This document shows, one piece after another, positions 43,916 through 55,620 of a stretch of DNA of 64,000 nt. Made by a program: the position numbers and the translations under genes. This DNA is from Sialis fuliginosa. Lineage: Eukaryota > Arthropoda > Insecta > Megaloptera > Sialidae. Numbering within the stretch: position 1 is the first letter of the stretch; each line of letters begins with the position of its first letter. The stretch is from the NCBI GenBank assembly GCA_961205875.1, contig OY540812.1:34915098-34979097 (forward strand). Reading direction: 5' to 3'. The notes beneath the pieces are model-generated. The model ran no database searches. It worked only from the letters and a program-made list of their open reading frames with translations, and was not told the origin of the DNA.

Positions 43916-44345
43916 ATATCAACCAAACGGTACTTTATATCGAAAAATCAGAAAGTCATAATAATTTGGTTTTATTGAGAGGATTCCAAAACATATTTGA
44001 TATTATCAATCAGATAATTAGTACCCGAGATATGAATTAGTTTAAATTTTGAACGGCCGCCATTTTGAAAATTCGCTAAAAACCAGTAACGGTTGCAACA
44101 AATAAATATACATCAACATTTTTAACACGTTTTCACTACGCTGAAGTTGAGACTGAACAGAAACTTATTTAATGTTTTCAACTGTTGCTATTTGTTGGAC
44201 CAGGAAAGGGTTAGAAGTTGTATTTTAGTTCATTATGAACCATTTCACTGTAAATAAAAAATAATACAACAAATTATTTCTAAAATTGTTTATAGTAAAA
44301 TATATAGATGTGTGTTAACACTTGCATGAATTTGTTAGCTGGGTT

Positions 44346-44400
44346 CAGTGGCGTCGCTAGAAGGGGGAGGGGAGGGGCCGTCGAAAATTTCTACGTATTT
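44346..44400. other. possible hAT-type terminus
   Basis: CAGTGGCGTCGCTAGAAGGG opens a GC-rich stretch against AT-rich flank, in the manner of hAT ends. Partner not found within the window; the ORF at 44494-45004 might be inside the same element. Confidence 0.3.
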
Positions 44401-44493
44401 TTGATGGGAGATTTTTCAAAAAAATTGATATGATACTACTAAGGTATGATAGTTTCATGCTTGGAATAGTGAAATCTCTGAACATGACCTCAT

Positions 44494-45004
44494 TCAGAGC
44501 TGGTTCCCTGAGATGCCTGGGTATATGACTGGGTTTGATGTACTTACTAACTTCCTTTCTATTAGAGGCTGTCCCCATTTTATGGCTGTTCTTCTCCAGT
44601 TGATTCCATAATACTTTTCAACCTCTTCTCGTGCCTGTTTCCATAGCAAGTTTATCACTTTTGTAGTTGGTTCTGCTGGTTTCGGGCTTTTCGTTATCCA
44701 CCATTCGATTGTGTCCAGTTTACACAGAACTCTCCCATGATTGTGATTATCTTCTCTTTCCTTTTTGGGTGGGTAATAACCAACTGGTATTCCTGCTTCT
44801 TTAGCGAGATGGTAATTTATACTAATAGGGTACTTGGTATTCATCTGAGCCATTGTTGTTGCTAACGGGTTTGGATCTTTGGTGTTTTTGGAATACCTTT
44901 CTAATAGCTTTAAGTTGCTCATTCGGTAGTCTCTCAAAATGCTTATTGATTTTTTCTTTGCATTGATTATATTCTGTATTCCCAACAACATATATCGCAG
45001 ACAT
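44494..45004 (-). CDS. unidentified ORF, 165 codons, possible mobile-element protein
   Basis: The minus-strand frame 44991-44494 is open for 165 codons with normal amino-acid balance: NINAK-type start region, then LAKEAGIPVGYYPPKKERED, CKLDTIEWWITKSPKPAEPT and WKQAREEVEKYYGINWRRTA. An alternative upstream frame (45004-44822) reads MSAIYVVGNTEYNQCKEKIN and LPNEQLKAIRKVFQKHQRSK, whose composition also looks real, so the true protein may cross from that frame into this one near 44822-44830. A third frame (44578-44357) gives IPRHLREPALNEVMFRD. I do not recognise the family. The W, Y and P content is unusual for chance AT-rich translation. Confidence 0.4.
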
Positions 45005-45639
45005 TTATAAAGTCATTGCAACAAAATTTTTTTTTTTTCGAAATTACATTTTTGTTAAAGTTGATGTGTGTGAAGAAGGATGGTAAAAGCCGGGGGGATT
45101 GAAAGAATACTAAATTTTGTTTCTGCTGTATACTTTGATTTATTTTGAATTATAAGACATTAATTATGATGACAGTTAACAAATGTTTTGAAATAACAAA
45201 AGGATAAACTTGACCTTTCATCTTGACCAACGTGGCATCTGGAGTTTAATTCCCTTATGACCGAACAGGTTCTGAAATTGATATTTTGCAAGTGCTAATC
45301 AAATATCTATATAGTAAAGAGTCGCTGAAAGGAAGTTATAAATCGTCATTGTATTGAGACCGTGTAAGTCGTTAAATATGAACAATTAGGTTGTACATGT
45401 CGTTTGAGACTATGCACGTTGAGAAGGCAACTTACACGTCCCAAAGGTAATACTGCTAATGGGCAAGTACATATGTAAACTAGGTATGTTTAGTAAATGA
45501 TAAAGTTACCTTCCTAGTTACTGATACAATTCTGAATCTCAGCACGTAGATAGACTCTATGATGACTCTCAGCAAGTCCGATTATTGATCAAGTGACCGA
45601 GCTCGTAGTTGATACCAGCAGGCGATTACTGATCCAGTT
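45005..45639. other. no gene seen
   Basis: Moderate GC. No inverted ends. Words such as GAGCCAGTAGTTGATAC appear from 45600 and grade into the minisatellite, so the array has diverged leading units. Confidence 0.4.
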
Positions 45640-46086
45640 ACTGAGCCAGGAGTTGAATCCAGTTACAGGGCCAGTAGTTGATACTGGCAGTGATTTATTG
45701 ATCAAATGATTGAGCCAGTAGTTGATACTAGCAGATAATCAAGTGATTCTTGATTTAGTGATTTATTGATTAAATGATTGAGCCAGTAGTTGATACTAGC
45801 AGATAATCAAGTGATTCTTGATTGAGTGATTTATTGATCAAATGATTGAGCCAGTAGTTGATACTAGCAGATAATCAAGTGATTCTTGATTTAGTGATTT
45901 ATTGATCAAATGATTGAGCCAGTAGTTGATACTAGCAGATAATCAAGTGATTCTTGATTTATTGATCAAATGATTGAGCCAGTAGTTGATACTAGCAGAT
46001 AATCAAGTGATTCTTGATTTAGTGATTTATTGATCAAATGATTGAGCCAGTAGTTGATACTAGCAGATAATCAAATGATTCTTGAT
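45640..46086. repeat. 68-bp minisatellite
   Basis: TGAGCCAGTAGTTGATACTA begins at 45711, 45779, 45847, 45915, 45975 and 46043. All steps are 68 bp except one of 60 bp, where the unit lacks eight bases in the GATTTAGTGATTTATTGATC part. Copies are almost identical. Diverged units precede the array. Confidence 0.95.
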
Positions 46087-46119
46087 TCAGTGGTGATTAT
46101 TGTAATTAATACCTTGTAC

Positions 46120-46310
46120 GTCGGAATGCGCCGTACTATGATTGCTTGCTACTTGCACGTTGTATTGCGCCTTACTGTAGTTGCTTGCACCTTGCACGTT
46201 GGATTGCGCCTTACTGTGGTTGCTTGCACCTTGCACGTTGGATTACGCCTTACTGTGGTTGCTTGCACCTTGCACGTTGGATTACGCCTTACGATGTTTT
46301 CTTGCACACA
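46120..46310. repeat. 39-bp minisatellite
   Basis: CTTGCACGTTG begins at 46152, 46191, 46230 and 46269, a strict 39-bp period. Because 39 is divisible by three, an accidental open frame (46054-46461) shows a 13-residue repeat (LTVVACTLHVGLR); there is no other sign that it is coding. Confidence 0.9.
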
Positions 46311-48066
46311 GGTTATTCAATCACAGGAACTCAATTTGATTATCACAATTACCACAACATGTGCACTTTCGTTTAATAAAACGCTTTTATTTCACTTATT
46401 GCCATTTATTTCTTTTACTAATACGCACTGTATTATTGAGAACTGCCGTATCGTTCAGTGATGTAATAATGAATGCTAGTGATGCGTATGCGTGTATTTG
46501 TTCTTAGATATTGGTCCATGGTCAAGCGCCGAATGTTATAATACTCTTATAATAACGGCATTGTTCATTTGTCGCGATAGCGCTCTCGTACTTCGTGACT
46601 GTTTATATGTTTACATTTGAAAAATTTATATCGGTAATAGCTTACATACAGTATTCATAACCGTTTCTTACTTTTGATAAGTTTTGTTTCGTTTTAGTTT
46701 AAATACTTTAAACAATTTTTCATATTTCTCGGAAATTTAGTTGGCGCAGGGGCCCAAAAGTTTGTAGAAAAGTACCTTTTAGTCATACCTTTTTATAAAA
46801 AAAATATCGACCCCACTTTCCCCGGGGGCAGATCGCCCATGCTTACCCTGCCATGCTCTTTATCGAGATAGGAACTTTTTACTGTGCTGTTTTACAAATT
46901 TCGCTGGGATGTATTTAAAAAAATAATATTGTTTCCTTTACATTTCATATAAGAATTTTAATTTTTCTTATTTTACCGTATAAAATTGACCATATTTGAC
47001 TTTCGCATATCGTTTATAGTGCAGAGCACAGTAATTTTTCTAAGATTTTTCTCTCCGTGTAACTAATCAGCCTAGTATTAATTAGAAAGTATTGAAGAAG
47101 TACATGAGCACTTTGCATAAGAAGCAAATTCTATTACGAGCAACTAAACATGTGAAGTAATTTTTATATGTATTTCCTTATTGGAATTAAAACTATTCTG
47201 ATTGAATTTTTTGAAAGGAAATAAAATTTTCTTTAAAGAAGTTTTTGTATGTTGTTAGAGAAAAATATTTTATTTATACTCTTGTTAAATTTTTGAACTC
47301 TTTTAGACTAACATACATAGATTAGTATTGTATTAGTCCCAATATATTAATAATTTTTGGATTATAACTTTTTTATCTTATTAATAATACTATCAGAAAC
47401 ATTATTTGTACATTTGTTTGCGTGTTTTAGAAAGCCTTGTGGTAAATAAAATCAATTATTAATGTCTCTGTCAAACAGGAAGCGGACTAGGGTGGTCAAA
47501 CAGAACGCGCAAGTGACAGCGAACTAATGCGAATTCTTTCTTCATCAAGTCCAGCAGTTCGTTTGACGAAGAAGAATTTCTTCTTCTTTTTAGCTGTGAA
47601 TTCGGAAGTAAAACGAAAAAGTAAATGGGTGTCATAGTCAATGTGCATAATGCAGGCATTCTATATAGTGACTAGGCATTCTATGTTCGATAGGGTTGTT
47701 TTCCGAGCTAAATACTGAAGTGAATTTACTCAGTTTCGACTAGCATTATATGATTCTATATAATGACAGATTTCACACACATACACGAGATAAATTAAAA
47801 AAGAAAGGAATACGGCGAATTCCATCGGTATATTATGTATGCTGTGAATTGAGGTCATTCGTAGACCGCTCTTCACTATTGTCGAATGTCTCAAAAACAG
47901 TTCGAAAACTTACACGCTCTCCTTGAACCGAAAATATCAAAACTTATTACTAACTGGAAAAAACCCATTTCGACGAAGGAAAGACTAGCAATTTGCCTGA
48001 GGTAAATGAAAACATTTTTTCAAAATAATTGTTATTGTGCGTTTGCAATTTTCTTTTTATACTATA
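46311..48066. other. no gene seen
   Basis: GC-rich GGCGCAGGGGCCCAAAAG (46743) and CCCCGGGGGCAGATCGCCC (46819) suggest an old transposon end. 47890-48000 has a short frame (MSQKQFENLHALLEPKISKL, then LITNWKKPISTKERLAICLR, ending at a GTAAATG donor-like site) that resembles the N-terminus of a Harbinger-type transposase, but it is too short to claim. Confidence 0.4.
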
Positions 48067-49320
48067 ACACATCACTCAATAAGTTCGTAGGATAACTAAT
48101 AAAACAACAACTTTTAGGCAAAATTCGACTTTATTCATCAACATAGCCTACTTCAAGAGTGATACATTCATTCCAACGTTTCTCTAACATTTCGATGCCT
48201 TCAGTTTCGGCAATCACCTCTTCATTGGAGCCAAATCTCTTTTCCTGGAGCATTCTTTTTAGATCTGAAAACAGGTAGTAGTCGCTGGGAGCCAGATCTG
48301 GAGAATACGGTGGATGGGGAAGCAATTCATAATGTAATTCGTGCAATTTTGCCATTGTTGCGACCGACTTGTGACATGGTGCATTATCTTGATGAAAAAG
48401 CACCTTTTTCTTCTTCATTTGGGGTCGTTTTTTCTTAATTTCTTCCTTCAAACGCACCAATAACACCATATAATATTCATTATTAATGGTTCTTCCTTTT
48501 TCAAGGTAATTAATGAATAAAATACCGCGCGCATCCCAAAATACGGAGGCCAAAACCTTACCAGCCGACATTTGAGTTTTTGGTCTCTTTGGGCGGCTTT
48601 CGGCGACTACTCTCCACTCAGATGACTGCCGATTTGACTCCGGAGTGTAATAGTGGATCCATGTTTCATCCATTGTCACATACCGCATGAAAAAATCCTT
48701 TTTATTGCGCTGAAACAGCTCCAAACAGCGTTCTGAATTATCGATGCGTTGTTGTTTTTGATTGACTGTAAGCAAACGCGGTACCCTCTTTGAATAGAGC
48801 TTTCTCATGGACAAATGTTGATGCAAAATGGTGAATACACTGCCTTTTGATATCTTTAAGATGTCAGCTATCTCACGCAACATCAATTTACGATCGGCCA
48901 AAACCATTTTGTGGACTTTTTTTTATGTTTTCTGGAACAACTACCGAATTTGGGCGACTAAAGCGTTCAGCATCATCGGTGTTTGTACGGCCGTGTTAAA
49001 ATCAGCGAACCACTTCTCTACCATTTGTCTCGATGGAGCAGAGTCCGCACAACATTTGTCAAGCCATTATTTTGCTTGAACGGTATTTTTTCCCATTAAA
49101 AAGCAATGCTTTATCAACTCACGAAATTCAGATTTTTCCATAGTTTTGAAAATTATAAAAGTAGCGTCACAAAAACCACTGTAACTTTTGAACTAAACGT
49201 CAGATTGTTATGAAATTTTAACACTTATTATTTGAAGGATAGTACTTCTTAAAAATCATATGGATTTGTCAATAGTGGCGCCAACTATATGTGATCCTAC
49301 GAACTTATTGAGTGATGTGT
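48067..49320. mobile_element. mariner element, near full length
   Basis: ACACATCACTCAATAAGTTC at 48067 is mirrored at the right end, GAACTTATTGAGTGATGTGT, finishing at 49320. TA lies on each side (48065-48066, 49321-49322). The 1254-bp length is usual for mariner. The only gene is the minus-strand transposase. Confidence 0.95.
48131..49142 (-). pseudogene. mariner transposase (D,D34D type), inactivated
   Basis: The N-terminal helix-turn-helix starts at 49142 with MEKSEFRELIKHCFLMGKNT, meets a stop codon where Q would be expected (about 49068), and then loses frame near 48990-48960. The frame open from 48907 carries the rest: VLADRKLMLREIADILKISK, then VTMDETWIHYYTPESN (first D), LFHQDNAPCHKS (second D) and YSPDLAPSDYYLFSDL (third D). 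About 15-20 residues normally found between GSNEEVIAETE and EKRWN are missing. Stop at 48131. All three catalytic aspartates remain, but the start region is broken. Confidence 0.9.
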
Positions 49321-49409
49321 TATTTGACGCTAGTAAGTTCAATATATTACATTATTAAAAATATTTTTTTACACATTATTTGTTTTTTTTTTTTTTACAA
49401 ATGTTTACA

Positions 49410-49661
49410 TTATTTGTTTATCGCTGCTCCACGGTTGCTTCTGTTACTCCATTCCTTCCCCTGCAAGAATGCAACACGTCGTGGTTGGTTTGCGTTGTGC
49501 AGATCAGTGTAATTCACATCTTCGGAGGAATGATCAGAACCGCTGGGATTTTGCCACGATACATTACTTGAATGTAATAACGGTGAAAATGGAGGTGGAG
49601 TTTGAGTTTTCATATCACGAAGTTCAGCTTGTGTTTTGGGTGACATCTCCGCGTAACTCAA
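49410..49661 (-). CDS. unidentified ORF fragment
   Basis: An 83-codon minus-strand frame with non-random composition (KTQTPPPFSPLLHSSNVSWQ, GSDHSSEDVNYTDL). The GC content is above background at 49430-49690. It could be a linker region of a Myb/MADF-type transposon protein; this is a guess. Upstream in-frame text near 49690 (TNLEPTSTTFFELRGDVTQN) may be the preceding part. Confidence 0.3.
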   Translation of the reverse strand: MSYAEMSPKTQAELRDMKTQTPPPFSPLLHSSNVSWQNPSGSDHSSEDVNYTDLHNANQPRRVAFLQGKEWSNRSNRGAAINK

Positions 49662-49765
49662 AAAAGGTGGTCGAGGTGGGTTCTAGGTTTGTTGTCCGTT
49701 TTATTTTGTAGATAATTCAAAATCTTATCAACATCCCCCAGACTTCCTTTGGCTTGGTTTTTTTT

Positions 49766-50184
49766 CTCTTTTTCAATTTTTATAGGGAATATTTTATGTC
49801 TAAACCCCATACTTTCTGAGATATTCAATAATTTTCACAAAAGTAACAATTTCATGTAACATTTGATTAAATTTTATAATTAAAACGGATAATACTTATG
49901 TATTAAAATTATTTATTTTCTTCAAAAAACTATGATAAGTAACAAAATTAAAAATACATATAAAAGACTACAATAAATGTTCGAAATGTTTTCCATTTTC
50001 GTCCAGGAACAAATCAATTCATCGGCATTTGTTTTCTATTTGTTCCGCATTAGTTTTACATTTGTTTGACCTACTTCGGTCCATAAAAATGTGATGAAAT
50101 GGTTACTTTTGTGAAAATTATTGAATATCTCAGAGACTATGGGGTGTAGACATAGAATATTCCCTATGCAAATTGAAAAGGAGA
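49766..50184. mobile_element. 419-bp fold-back MITE
   Basis: Arms of about 97 bases: CTCTTTTTCAATTTTTATAG (49766 on) against CTATGCAAATTGAAAAGGAG (up to 50184), both including GAGATATTCAATAATTTTCA and ACAAAAGTAAC in inverse. The loop holds GTTCGAAATGTTTTCC. Target duplication not resolved. Confidence 0.75.
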
Positions 50185-51108
50185 TAAAAACCCATCGAAT
50201 AGTGAAATAAAAAAAGGGTAATCACATTTGAAAAAAATGAGTTTTATCATTTTGAAGATTGCAAACTTTGGCATTTTTTTATTAACACCCTGTAGAACTA
50301 AATTAAAATTGTTTGTTGTCAAAATTTTACTCTTTACCAGGACTAACACTATTGCTAAAAAAATTCATCGCTTCAAAAAAACGAGGTCGCTACGATTTTT
50401 TATGGTTGAGCCTGCATATGGAGTATTTTTCGGAAAAAGTTTTAATTTGGCAATACTGTCACTAAATCAAAAAATGAACAGACACTAATGCAGAAGTTAA
50501 AAAATGACATCGGAAAACATAAAACGCTACAGGGTTTTCCATTTAAAAAAAACTTTGTTTTTGTTATAGTTCAAAAATGGGACACCTTGTGTTATTGAAC
50601 ATAATTTTACGAAGTTGATCTTTTCAGACCAATAATATTATGTACCAAACTTTTTTTTCTATCTCCTACGAGCACTATTGAACTACCTATATACCACCCG
50701 TCCACTATGTTTCACGCCCAAACTATTGAAGATAGAGTTTTATGTTAAAAAATTTACTATACAGAGTGAGGCAGTAACACCACCTTAAATATCTTCGAAT
50801 CTATAAGGCTTACAGAAAAATTTGTGTAACCAAAATTGTACGGTACGAAGGGGGCTATCATATAGCGATAATAATTTTTGTCCAGGGGGAGGCGCTTCGG
50901 AGATGTCAAGGTCATTTTTTTTAAATTGATTCGGTACATTTTTTTCCATAATATGATAGAGGAGCTGAAAACAAGTTCAGAACTCATCACACAACATGAT
51001 TGAACAAGATTTAAAGTGTCGAAAAACGATTAAAAAAATACATGAATGACGTAGTAAATAAAGTAAATATGACAAGATTAGTATCGGCAAATCAGTCAAT
51101 CGTGCAAA

Positions 51109-51780
51109 ATGTATCCATTTAAAGAGCAAGTTGACATGATTCTCATTTATGGGGAATGTCAACAAAACTCAGTGCGAGCGAAAAATTTATATGCTGAGCG
51201 ATATCCTAATCGCATTCAGCCTTCGTGTAAAACATTTAAAAGTGTGTGCGATAAACTGAAACAAACCGCTAGTAAAAGTGAACGTGAAAACAAGAAATGA
51301 AATTGATGTCCTTGCCATGGTTGCTTGAAATCCTCATATTGGTTCGCGAACAATTGAACGAGAATCTGGTATTAGTCAGAGGAGCGTACTTCGCATTTTG
51401 TAACGTCACAAATTCCATCCATACCATATTAGCCTTCACCAAGGATTACATGGAATGGACTTTGTGAATCGTGTTACATTTTGACAATGGGCTCAACATC
51501 AGATTCGAAACAATGATTCATTTTTTGATACCGTGTTATTTACTGATGAGGCAACATTTACTAATCACGGGAATGTTAATTTGCGTAACATGCATTTCTG
51601 GGTAGTGGAAAATCCTCATTGGTTGCGGCAGGTCGACCATCAGAGACAATGGTATTTAAATGTATGGTGCGGTATCATAAATGACTAAATTATTGGTTCT
51701 TATTTTCTGGACGGATATTTAAATGGCAATAGCTATGCTAAAGATTTGCCTTTAGCTCATTTTTTTATTAGTTGCGAGAA
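51109..51780 (+). pseudogene. DUF4817-type Tc1/mariner-like transposase, broken
   Basis: MYPFKEQVDMILIYGECQQN at 51109 starts the DUF4817 helix-turn-helix, which continues as AKNLYAERYPNRIQPSCKTF. After a stop at 51298 a second frame reads NPHIGSRTIERESGISQRSV, then another stop, FDTVLFTDEATFTNHGNVNL (TDEA with the first catalytic aspartate), HWLRQVDHQRQWYLNVWCGI and IIGSYFLDGYLNGNSYA. The remaining catalytic residues (QHDGAPxH and beyond) are missing past 51780. The 5' flank 50184-51100 has no other gene. Confidence 0.75.
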
Positions 51781-52790
51781 ATGAACTGAATGAAAAATTC
51801 ACAAATCGCTTGGGGGGGTAGTTTGAGGGGTACATACCCGTTTCTCAGGAAAATCAAATGGAATGGTATATCTAAAAGTAGATCATTTTAAAGATCATAA
51901 AAAAGTAAGAAACTTTTGTAAAAAAAATTTTTTCATACATTCAATTGTTTAGGAAATATGGCGCCTTGTTTCCAAATTTTAGGGTTTTACTAAAATTGCT
52001 CTAGTTTCGTTAAACATTAATGAAATTTTATTTTTAAAATTTGTTTTGAAAGTAGAAATAATGAACTTTCTAATGATGTATGATTATTTGAGATTTGGAT
52101 AATTTAAAGTGTCATACGCGACTTATCAAAAATGCAAAACTTCAATTGGGGATAATTCAAAAAATTTTAATGGAATGATATATCAATTATTTATTTATTT
52201 ATTTATTTATAAGCAGTTTGATACATTAAATAAATAATGTGTAACATTGTCACGTATAAGAAATTTACAAAATATTATAAAAGTAATTAAAAACATATAA
52301 AAGTACATTAAAAGAGATATAAAAGTAATTAAAATACATATTCAAATAGTCATGAACTGGAAAAATTCATCTACAGAATAAAAGCAGTTTTCAAGTAAAA
52401 TATATTTAATGGACCTTTGGAATTTTTTATAAGGTTTAGTATTTTATCTTACAAATTATATTTAAATTAACAACTTTTGATAAAAAAAAATTAAATTTAA
52501 AATTATATATTTTTTTATTAAAAAAAAAATAGAATTATAAAACTTCCACTGGTATAAATTCGGTATTTTTCTAATATAAATACCAAGCGATTGCTGTATA
52601 TTTCTAGTAGAAAACTAGTAAATAATTGTACAAATATGCTCGGGCAAAACGCTGATATTACGGTTTTTTATGCAGTTTAAAAATAGTATTTATACGGTTA
52701 TCTAAAACCGCGAGGGAGATGATTCTCACTGTTCATATTCCGCCTCAAAGAGATCATTATTTTTTTTATCAGAAAAACAAATGCACTTGT
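51781..52790. other. no gene seen
   Basis: AT-rich, including ATTTATTTATTTATTTATT at 52190 and long A/T runs. No repeats longer than a simple sequence were found. The 51780 end of the DUF4817 gene is abrupt, which suggests an insertion or a deletion there. Confidence 0.4.
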
Positions 52791-52799
52791 TACTTCCTC

Positions 52800-53230
52800 G
52801 AGAATTGCGGCTACTTTATAGGAAGATGGCCGCACAGCCCACTCTGTTTAAATTACCACTGAATATGATAACAAATGATTATCCTGTGTGCAATATACCC
52901 AAACAATGTGCTGCTTCTAAAATAATGCAGGAGTTCAGCCTTATAGTTTGAGATGAAAGAAGCATATTTCATATGAAATTAATCGAGGCGCTTGATTGTA
53001 AGAATTTCCACAATAATAACAACATAATGGGAGGCGTCACATTTTTGACTGTAGAGGACCTTCGTCAGATATTGCCGGTCATACAACAAGAAACATGTGC
53101 TGATGAAGTTAAAGCTTGCTGGTGAAATTCCCTTAGATAAGATGGTTCTGTAAGGTTGGTAACGCGACATAGGTACAACTGCACATAACATCATGCCAGT
53201 CAACAAGCTAATGGCGACAGTACAAGATCG
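52800..53230 (+). pseudogene. Helitron helicase fragment (ATPase motifs)
   Basis: Pieces in two frames read FKLPLNMITNDYPVCNIPKQ, then IMQEFSLIV, stop, DERSIFHMKLIEALDCKNF (Walker B like WDE), and GGVTFLTVEDLRQILPVIQQ followed by ADEVKACW. Normal Helitrons have GDFRQxLPV at the last motif; here the G is replaced. This is the ATPase middle of a Pif1-type helicase. The C-terminal end of such a helicase is at 55395-55620 in the same orientation, so the two may be the same gene with later insertions between. Confidence 0.7.
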
Positions 53231-53289
53231 TATGTAAAGTGTTCATGTACAATCATAGTCCGTTATTAATAAATTACATATTAAATGTA

Positions 53290-53910
53290 ATGTTTGCATT
53301 ATTCGTCCTCGGCTACGAGCCAATATATGTAGGTTCTACTGGAAAGAGCAAATTATAGTTTGAAATACTCAGAAGAAGTTACAATCTATAATAGACAATT
53401 CCGAACTGATGACTACGGAGGCAATAAGAGGAAAATAAAAGAAGCAATTCGTGATCACATCACAAATTGCTGGAGACAGGATTGATTATCTTCTTCTAAA
53501 GGCCGCGTAACTTTTTTTTTTATTCCAGATGCTGCCACTTCCTGTACGAGAGACTAAAATTTTCTAAATCATTTGTCGAGGTTCTTACAGGACATGGCGA
53601 AATTGGTTCACACCTAAAACGAATAGGAAAGGCAGCAAGCGGTATATGCCAGTTTTGTCACTCTGGTGAATACATTGTATCTTGGCCTGTCCGATGTTAT
53701 CTGAGCAGAAAGATGAACTTAGTCAATACCTAGATACAAACATTATCGACGTGCGATTCCATAATATAATTACCCCAGACTGTTCCCAGGAGTTGATGGA
53801 CTTGTTTTCAAGATTGTTGGCCCTCTGATTGATGACAAAGAAGGAGATTCCAGAATTGAGAAGAAGAAAAGAAAAATAATAATAAATAAATAAAAATAAT
53901 AATTACTTTA
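53290..53910 (+). pseudogene. non-LTR retrotransposon 3' end, 5'-truncated
   Basis: VEVLTGHGEIGSHLKRIGKA, followed by SGICQFCHSGEYIVSW, is the C-terminal cysteine-containing region of R1/Jockey-like ORF2 proteins (LTGHG...L.R...C..C). The frame is broken by stops afterward, and the element ends in an A-rich tail, AAAATAATAATAAATAAATA (53873-53900). The tail and lack of upstream polymerase fit a truncated target-primed insertion, probably into the Helitron gene. Confidence 0.6.
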
Positions 53911-54098
53911 GTTTTTTACCCATTATGGGAATTATCAGTTTTTTTATATATGATTATTATTAAAAAGTTTATTGTTGATGAATTAAATAAATATATTAAT
54001 GTTCCAAGGCGGGTTAAGGTAGCGCCATCATTACATATAAATGAAATGTGTTAATTGATGAATTTATGAAAAATATCTATTTATATATTTTTCAAATA

Positions 54099-55008
54099 GT
54101 GTGTTCAAAAAGTAAGGTGACTTTTCAAATTTCGCGGGCAACGTATTTTCGATTATCGATTTTTTGTTTTGTTATGTTGGTACACTCTTCCCGAACATCT
54201 GTACCAAATTTCAAGTGAATGGCATTTTTTGTTTGGTTGTGAGAGGCGTAAAGGTTATAAGTGTTTTGCGTGCTCGGCGATTTTTTTGCTATCGAAAAAT
54301 ATGGATCAAAGGATTTGCATCAAAGGATTTGCATCAAATTTTGTGTAAAAAATAAAATTAAGTGCTCCGTAACACTTGAAATGTTGACAGTGGCATACGG
54401 TGAAACTGTTCTGAGTAAAAAAAATGTTTACAAGTGGTACAAACTCTTCCAAGATGGCCGGGAAGATGCCAATGACGAGCCTCGCTCTGGACGCCCAAGC
54501 ACGTCAACAACTGATGAAAACGTTCAAGCAGTAAAGAAAATTGTTTTGTGTTATTATCTGGAAGTTATGCGCCGTTTGCGAGAAGCAATACGAAGAAAAC
54601 GTCCAGAATTGTGGGAAAACAATTCATGGCTTTTGCATCACGATAATGCCCCTGCTCACTCCTCTTGGCTTGTGAGAGATTGTTTGGCCAAAAACAACAT
54701 CACAATCATGCCTCAGCCACCATATTCACCGGATTTGGCCCCATGTGACTTTTTCTTGTTCCCAAAACTAAAGAGACCTATGAAAGGACGGAGATTTGCA
54801 ACGATTGAAGAGATAAAGACTGCATCGCTGGAAGAGCTCAAGGCTATACCGAAAAGTGCTTATGAGAAGTTCTTTGAGGATTGGAAAAACCGTTGGCATA
54901 AGTGTATTGTATCTGAGGGGGATTACTTTGAAGGGGACAACATAAATATTGATGAATAAATATTTTTTCTTAAAAATACAAAGTCACCTTACTTTTTGAA
55001 CACACCTC
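54099..55008. mobile_element. mariner element, internally deleted
   Basis: GTGTGTTCAAAAAGTAAGGT near 54099 pairs with ACCTTACTTTTTGAACACAC up to 55008, with two extra bases in the right end. TA flanks at 54097-54098 and 55009-55010. At 910 bp it is about 350 bp shorter than usual. The missing part falls inside the transposase gene. Confidence 0.9.
54301..54959 (+). pseudogene. mariner transposase with internal deletion
   Basis: The natural start is probably ATG at 54301 (MDQRICIK). A 14-bp tandem duplication, ATCAAAGGATTTGC, directly after shifts the frame, so the longer frame from 54261 is secondary. Then VYKWYKLFQDGREDANDEPR and SGRPSTSTTDENVQAVKKIV (helix-turn-helix and linker) join directly to YYLEVMRRLREAIRRKRPEL. 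The first catalytic aspartate region is deleted. The second and third remain: LLHHDNAPAHSSW and YSPDLAPCDFFLF, 34 residues apart. Stop at 54957-54959. Confidence 0.9.
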
Positions 55009-55394
55009 TATGTTACCAGATAAAAATATGGTAAGGGTTCTTTTTTTTAAATGAGATTGTATTTATGGATAAAGATTGAGAAGATTTCGCTTTCTTTAAA
55101 TATGCGTGTTCAGTTATTTGGAGATAACATGAGCCAATTTCCAGCTATTGTACTTCAACTTGGAAACAGAGCCATCTCATAAACCAATGGAGAAATATGG
55201 ATTGAAAATATTAACTTATGCACAATATAATAAATATTACATTTTAATAAATAAATATTTAATCAAAAAACTTTACCCAGATGTCAAAAGTTTTACAACC
55301 AAGCCTCTGAAAATGGTTCCAAGAGCGTGCTATAACATCGAAAAAATCAATAAAACGATCCTTCAAAATTATGCAATGGCACTCGCCTACAAGT

Positions 55395-55620
55395 TAACAG
55401 TTCGAGGGATTATGTTATTGAGACAACTATTGTATTATGAGTGGCACCGGTACTGACGAAAATATCTTAATATTCATGATTCCAACGGATTTACCTTTCC
55501 AATTTAAGTGTCTCCAATTTCCGATAAAGGTTTGTTTTGCAATGACTATAAATAAGTCTTAAGGTCAAACCCTGAAAGTTATTGGAGTTGACCTCCGACA
55601 GCCATTATTTTCATAAAGAC
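55395..55620 (+). pseudogene. Helitron helicase, C-terminal fragment
   Basis: SSRDYVIETTIV leads, with a frame change, to SGTGTDENILIFMIPTDLPF, FPIKVCFAMTINKS, a stop where Q is expected, GQTLKVIGVDLRQPLFS. Those are motifs V and VI of Pif1-like helicases in Helitrons. The frame then decays. The preceding ORF at 55148-55393 (LKILTYAQYNKYYILINKYL) is not recognised. Confidence 0.75.

Noticed and set aside
45640..46086. CRISPR-like regular repeat
   Set aside because: Units are contiguous 68-bp copies without distinct spacers, in a eukaryotic setting.
46054..46461. 135-codon frame with a 13-residue repeat, looking like a repeat protein
   Set aside because: Produced by a 39-bp minisatellite whose length is a multiple of three. 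A second frame over the same DNA is also open.
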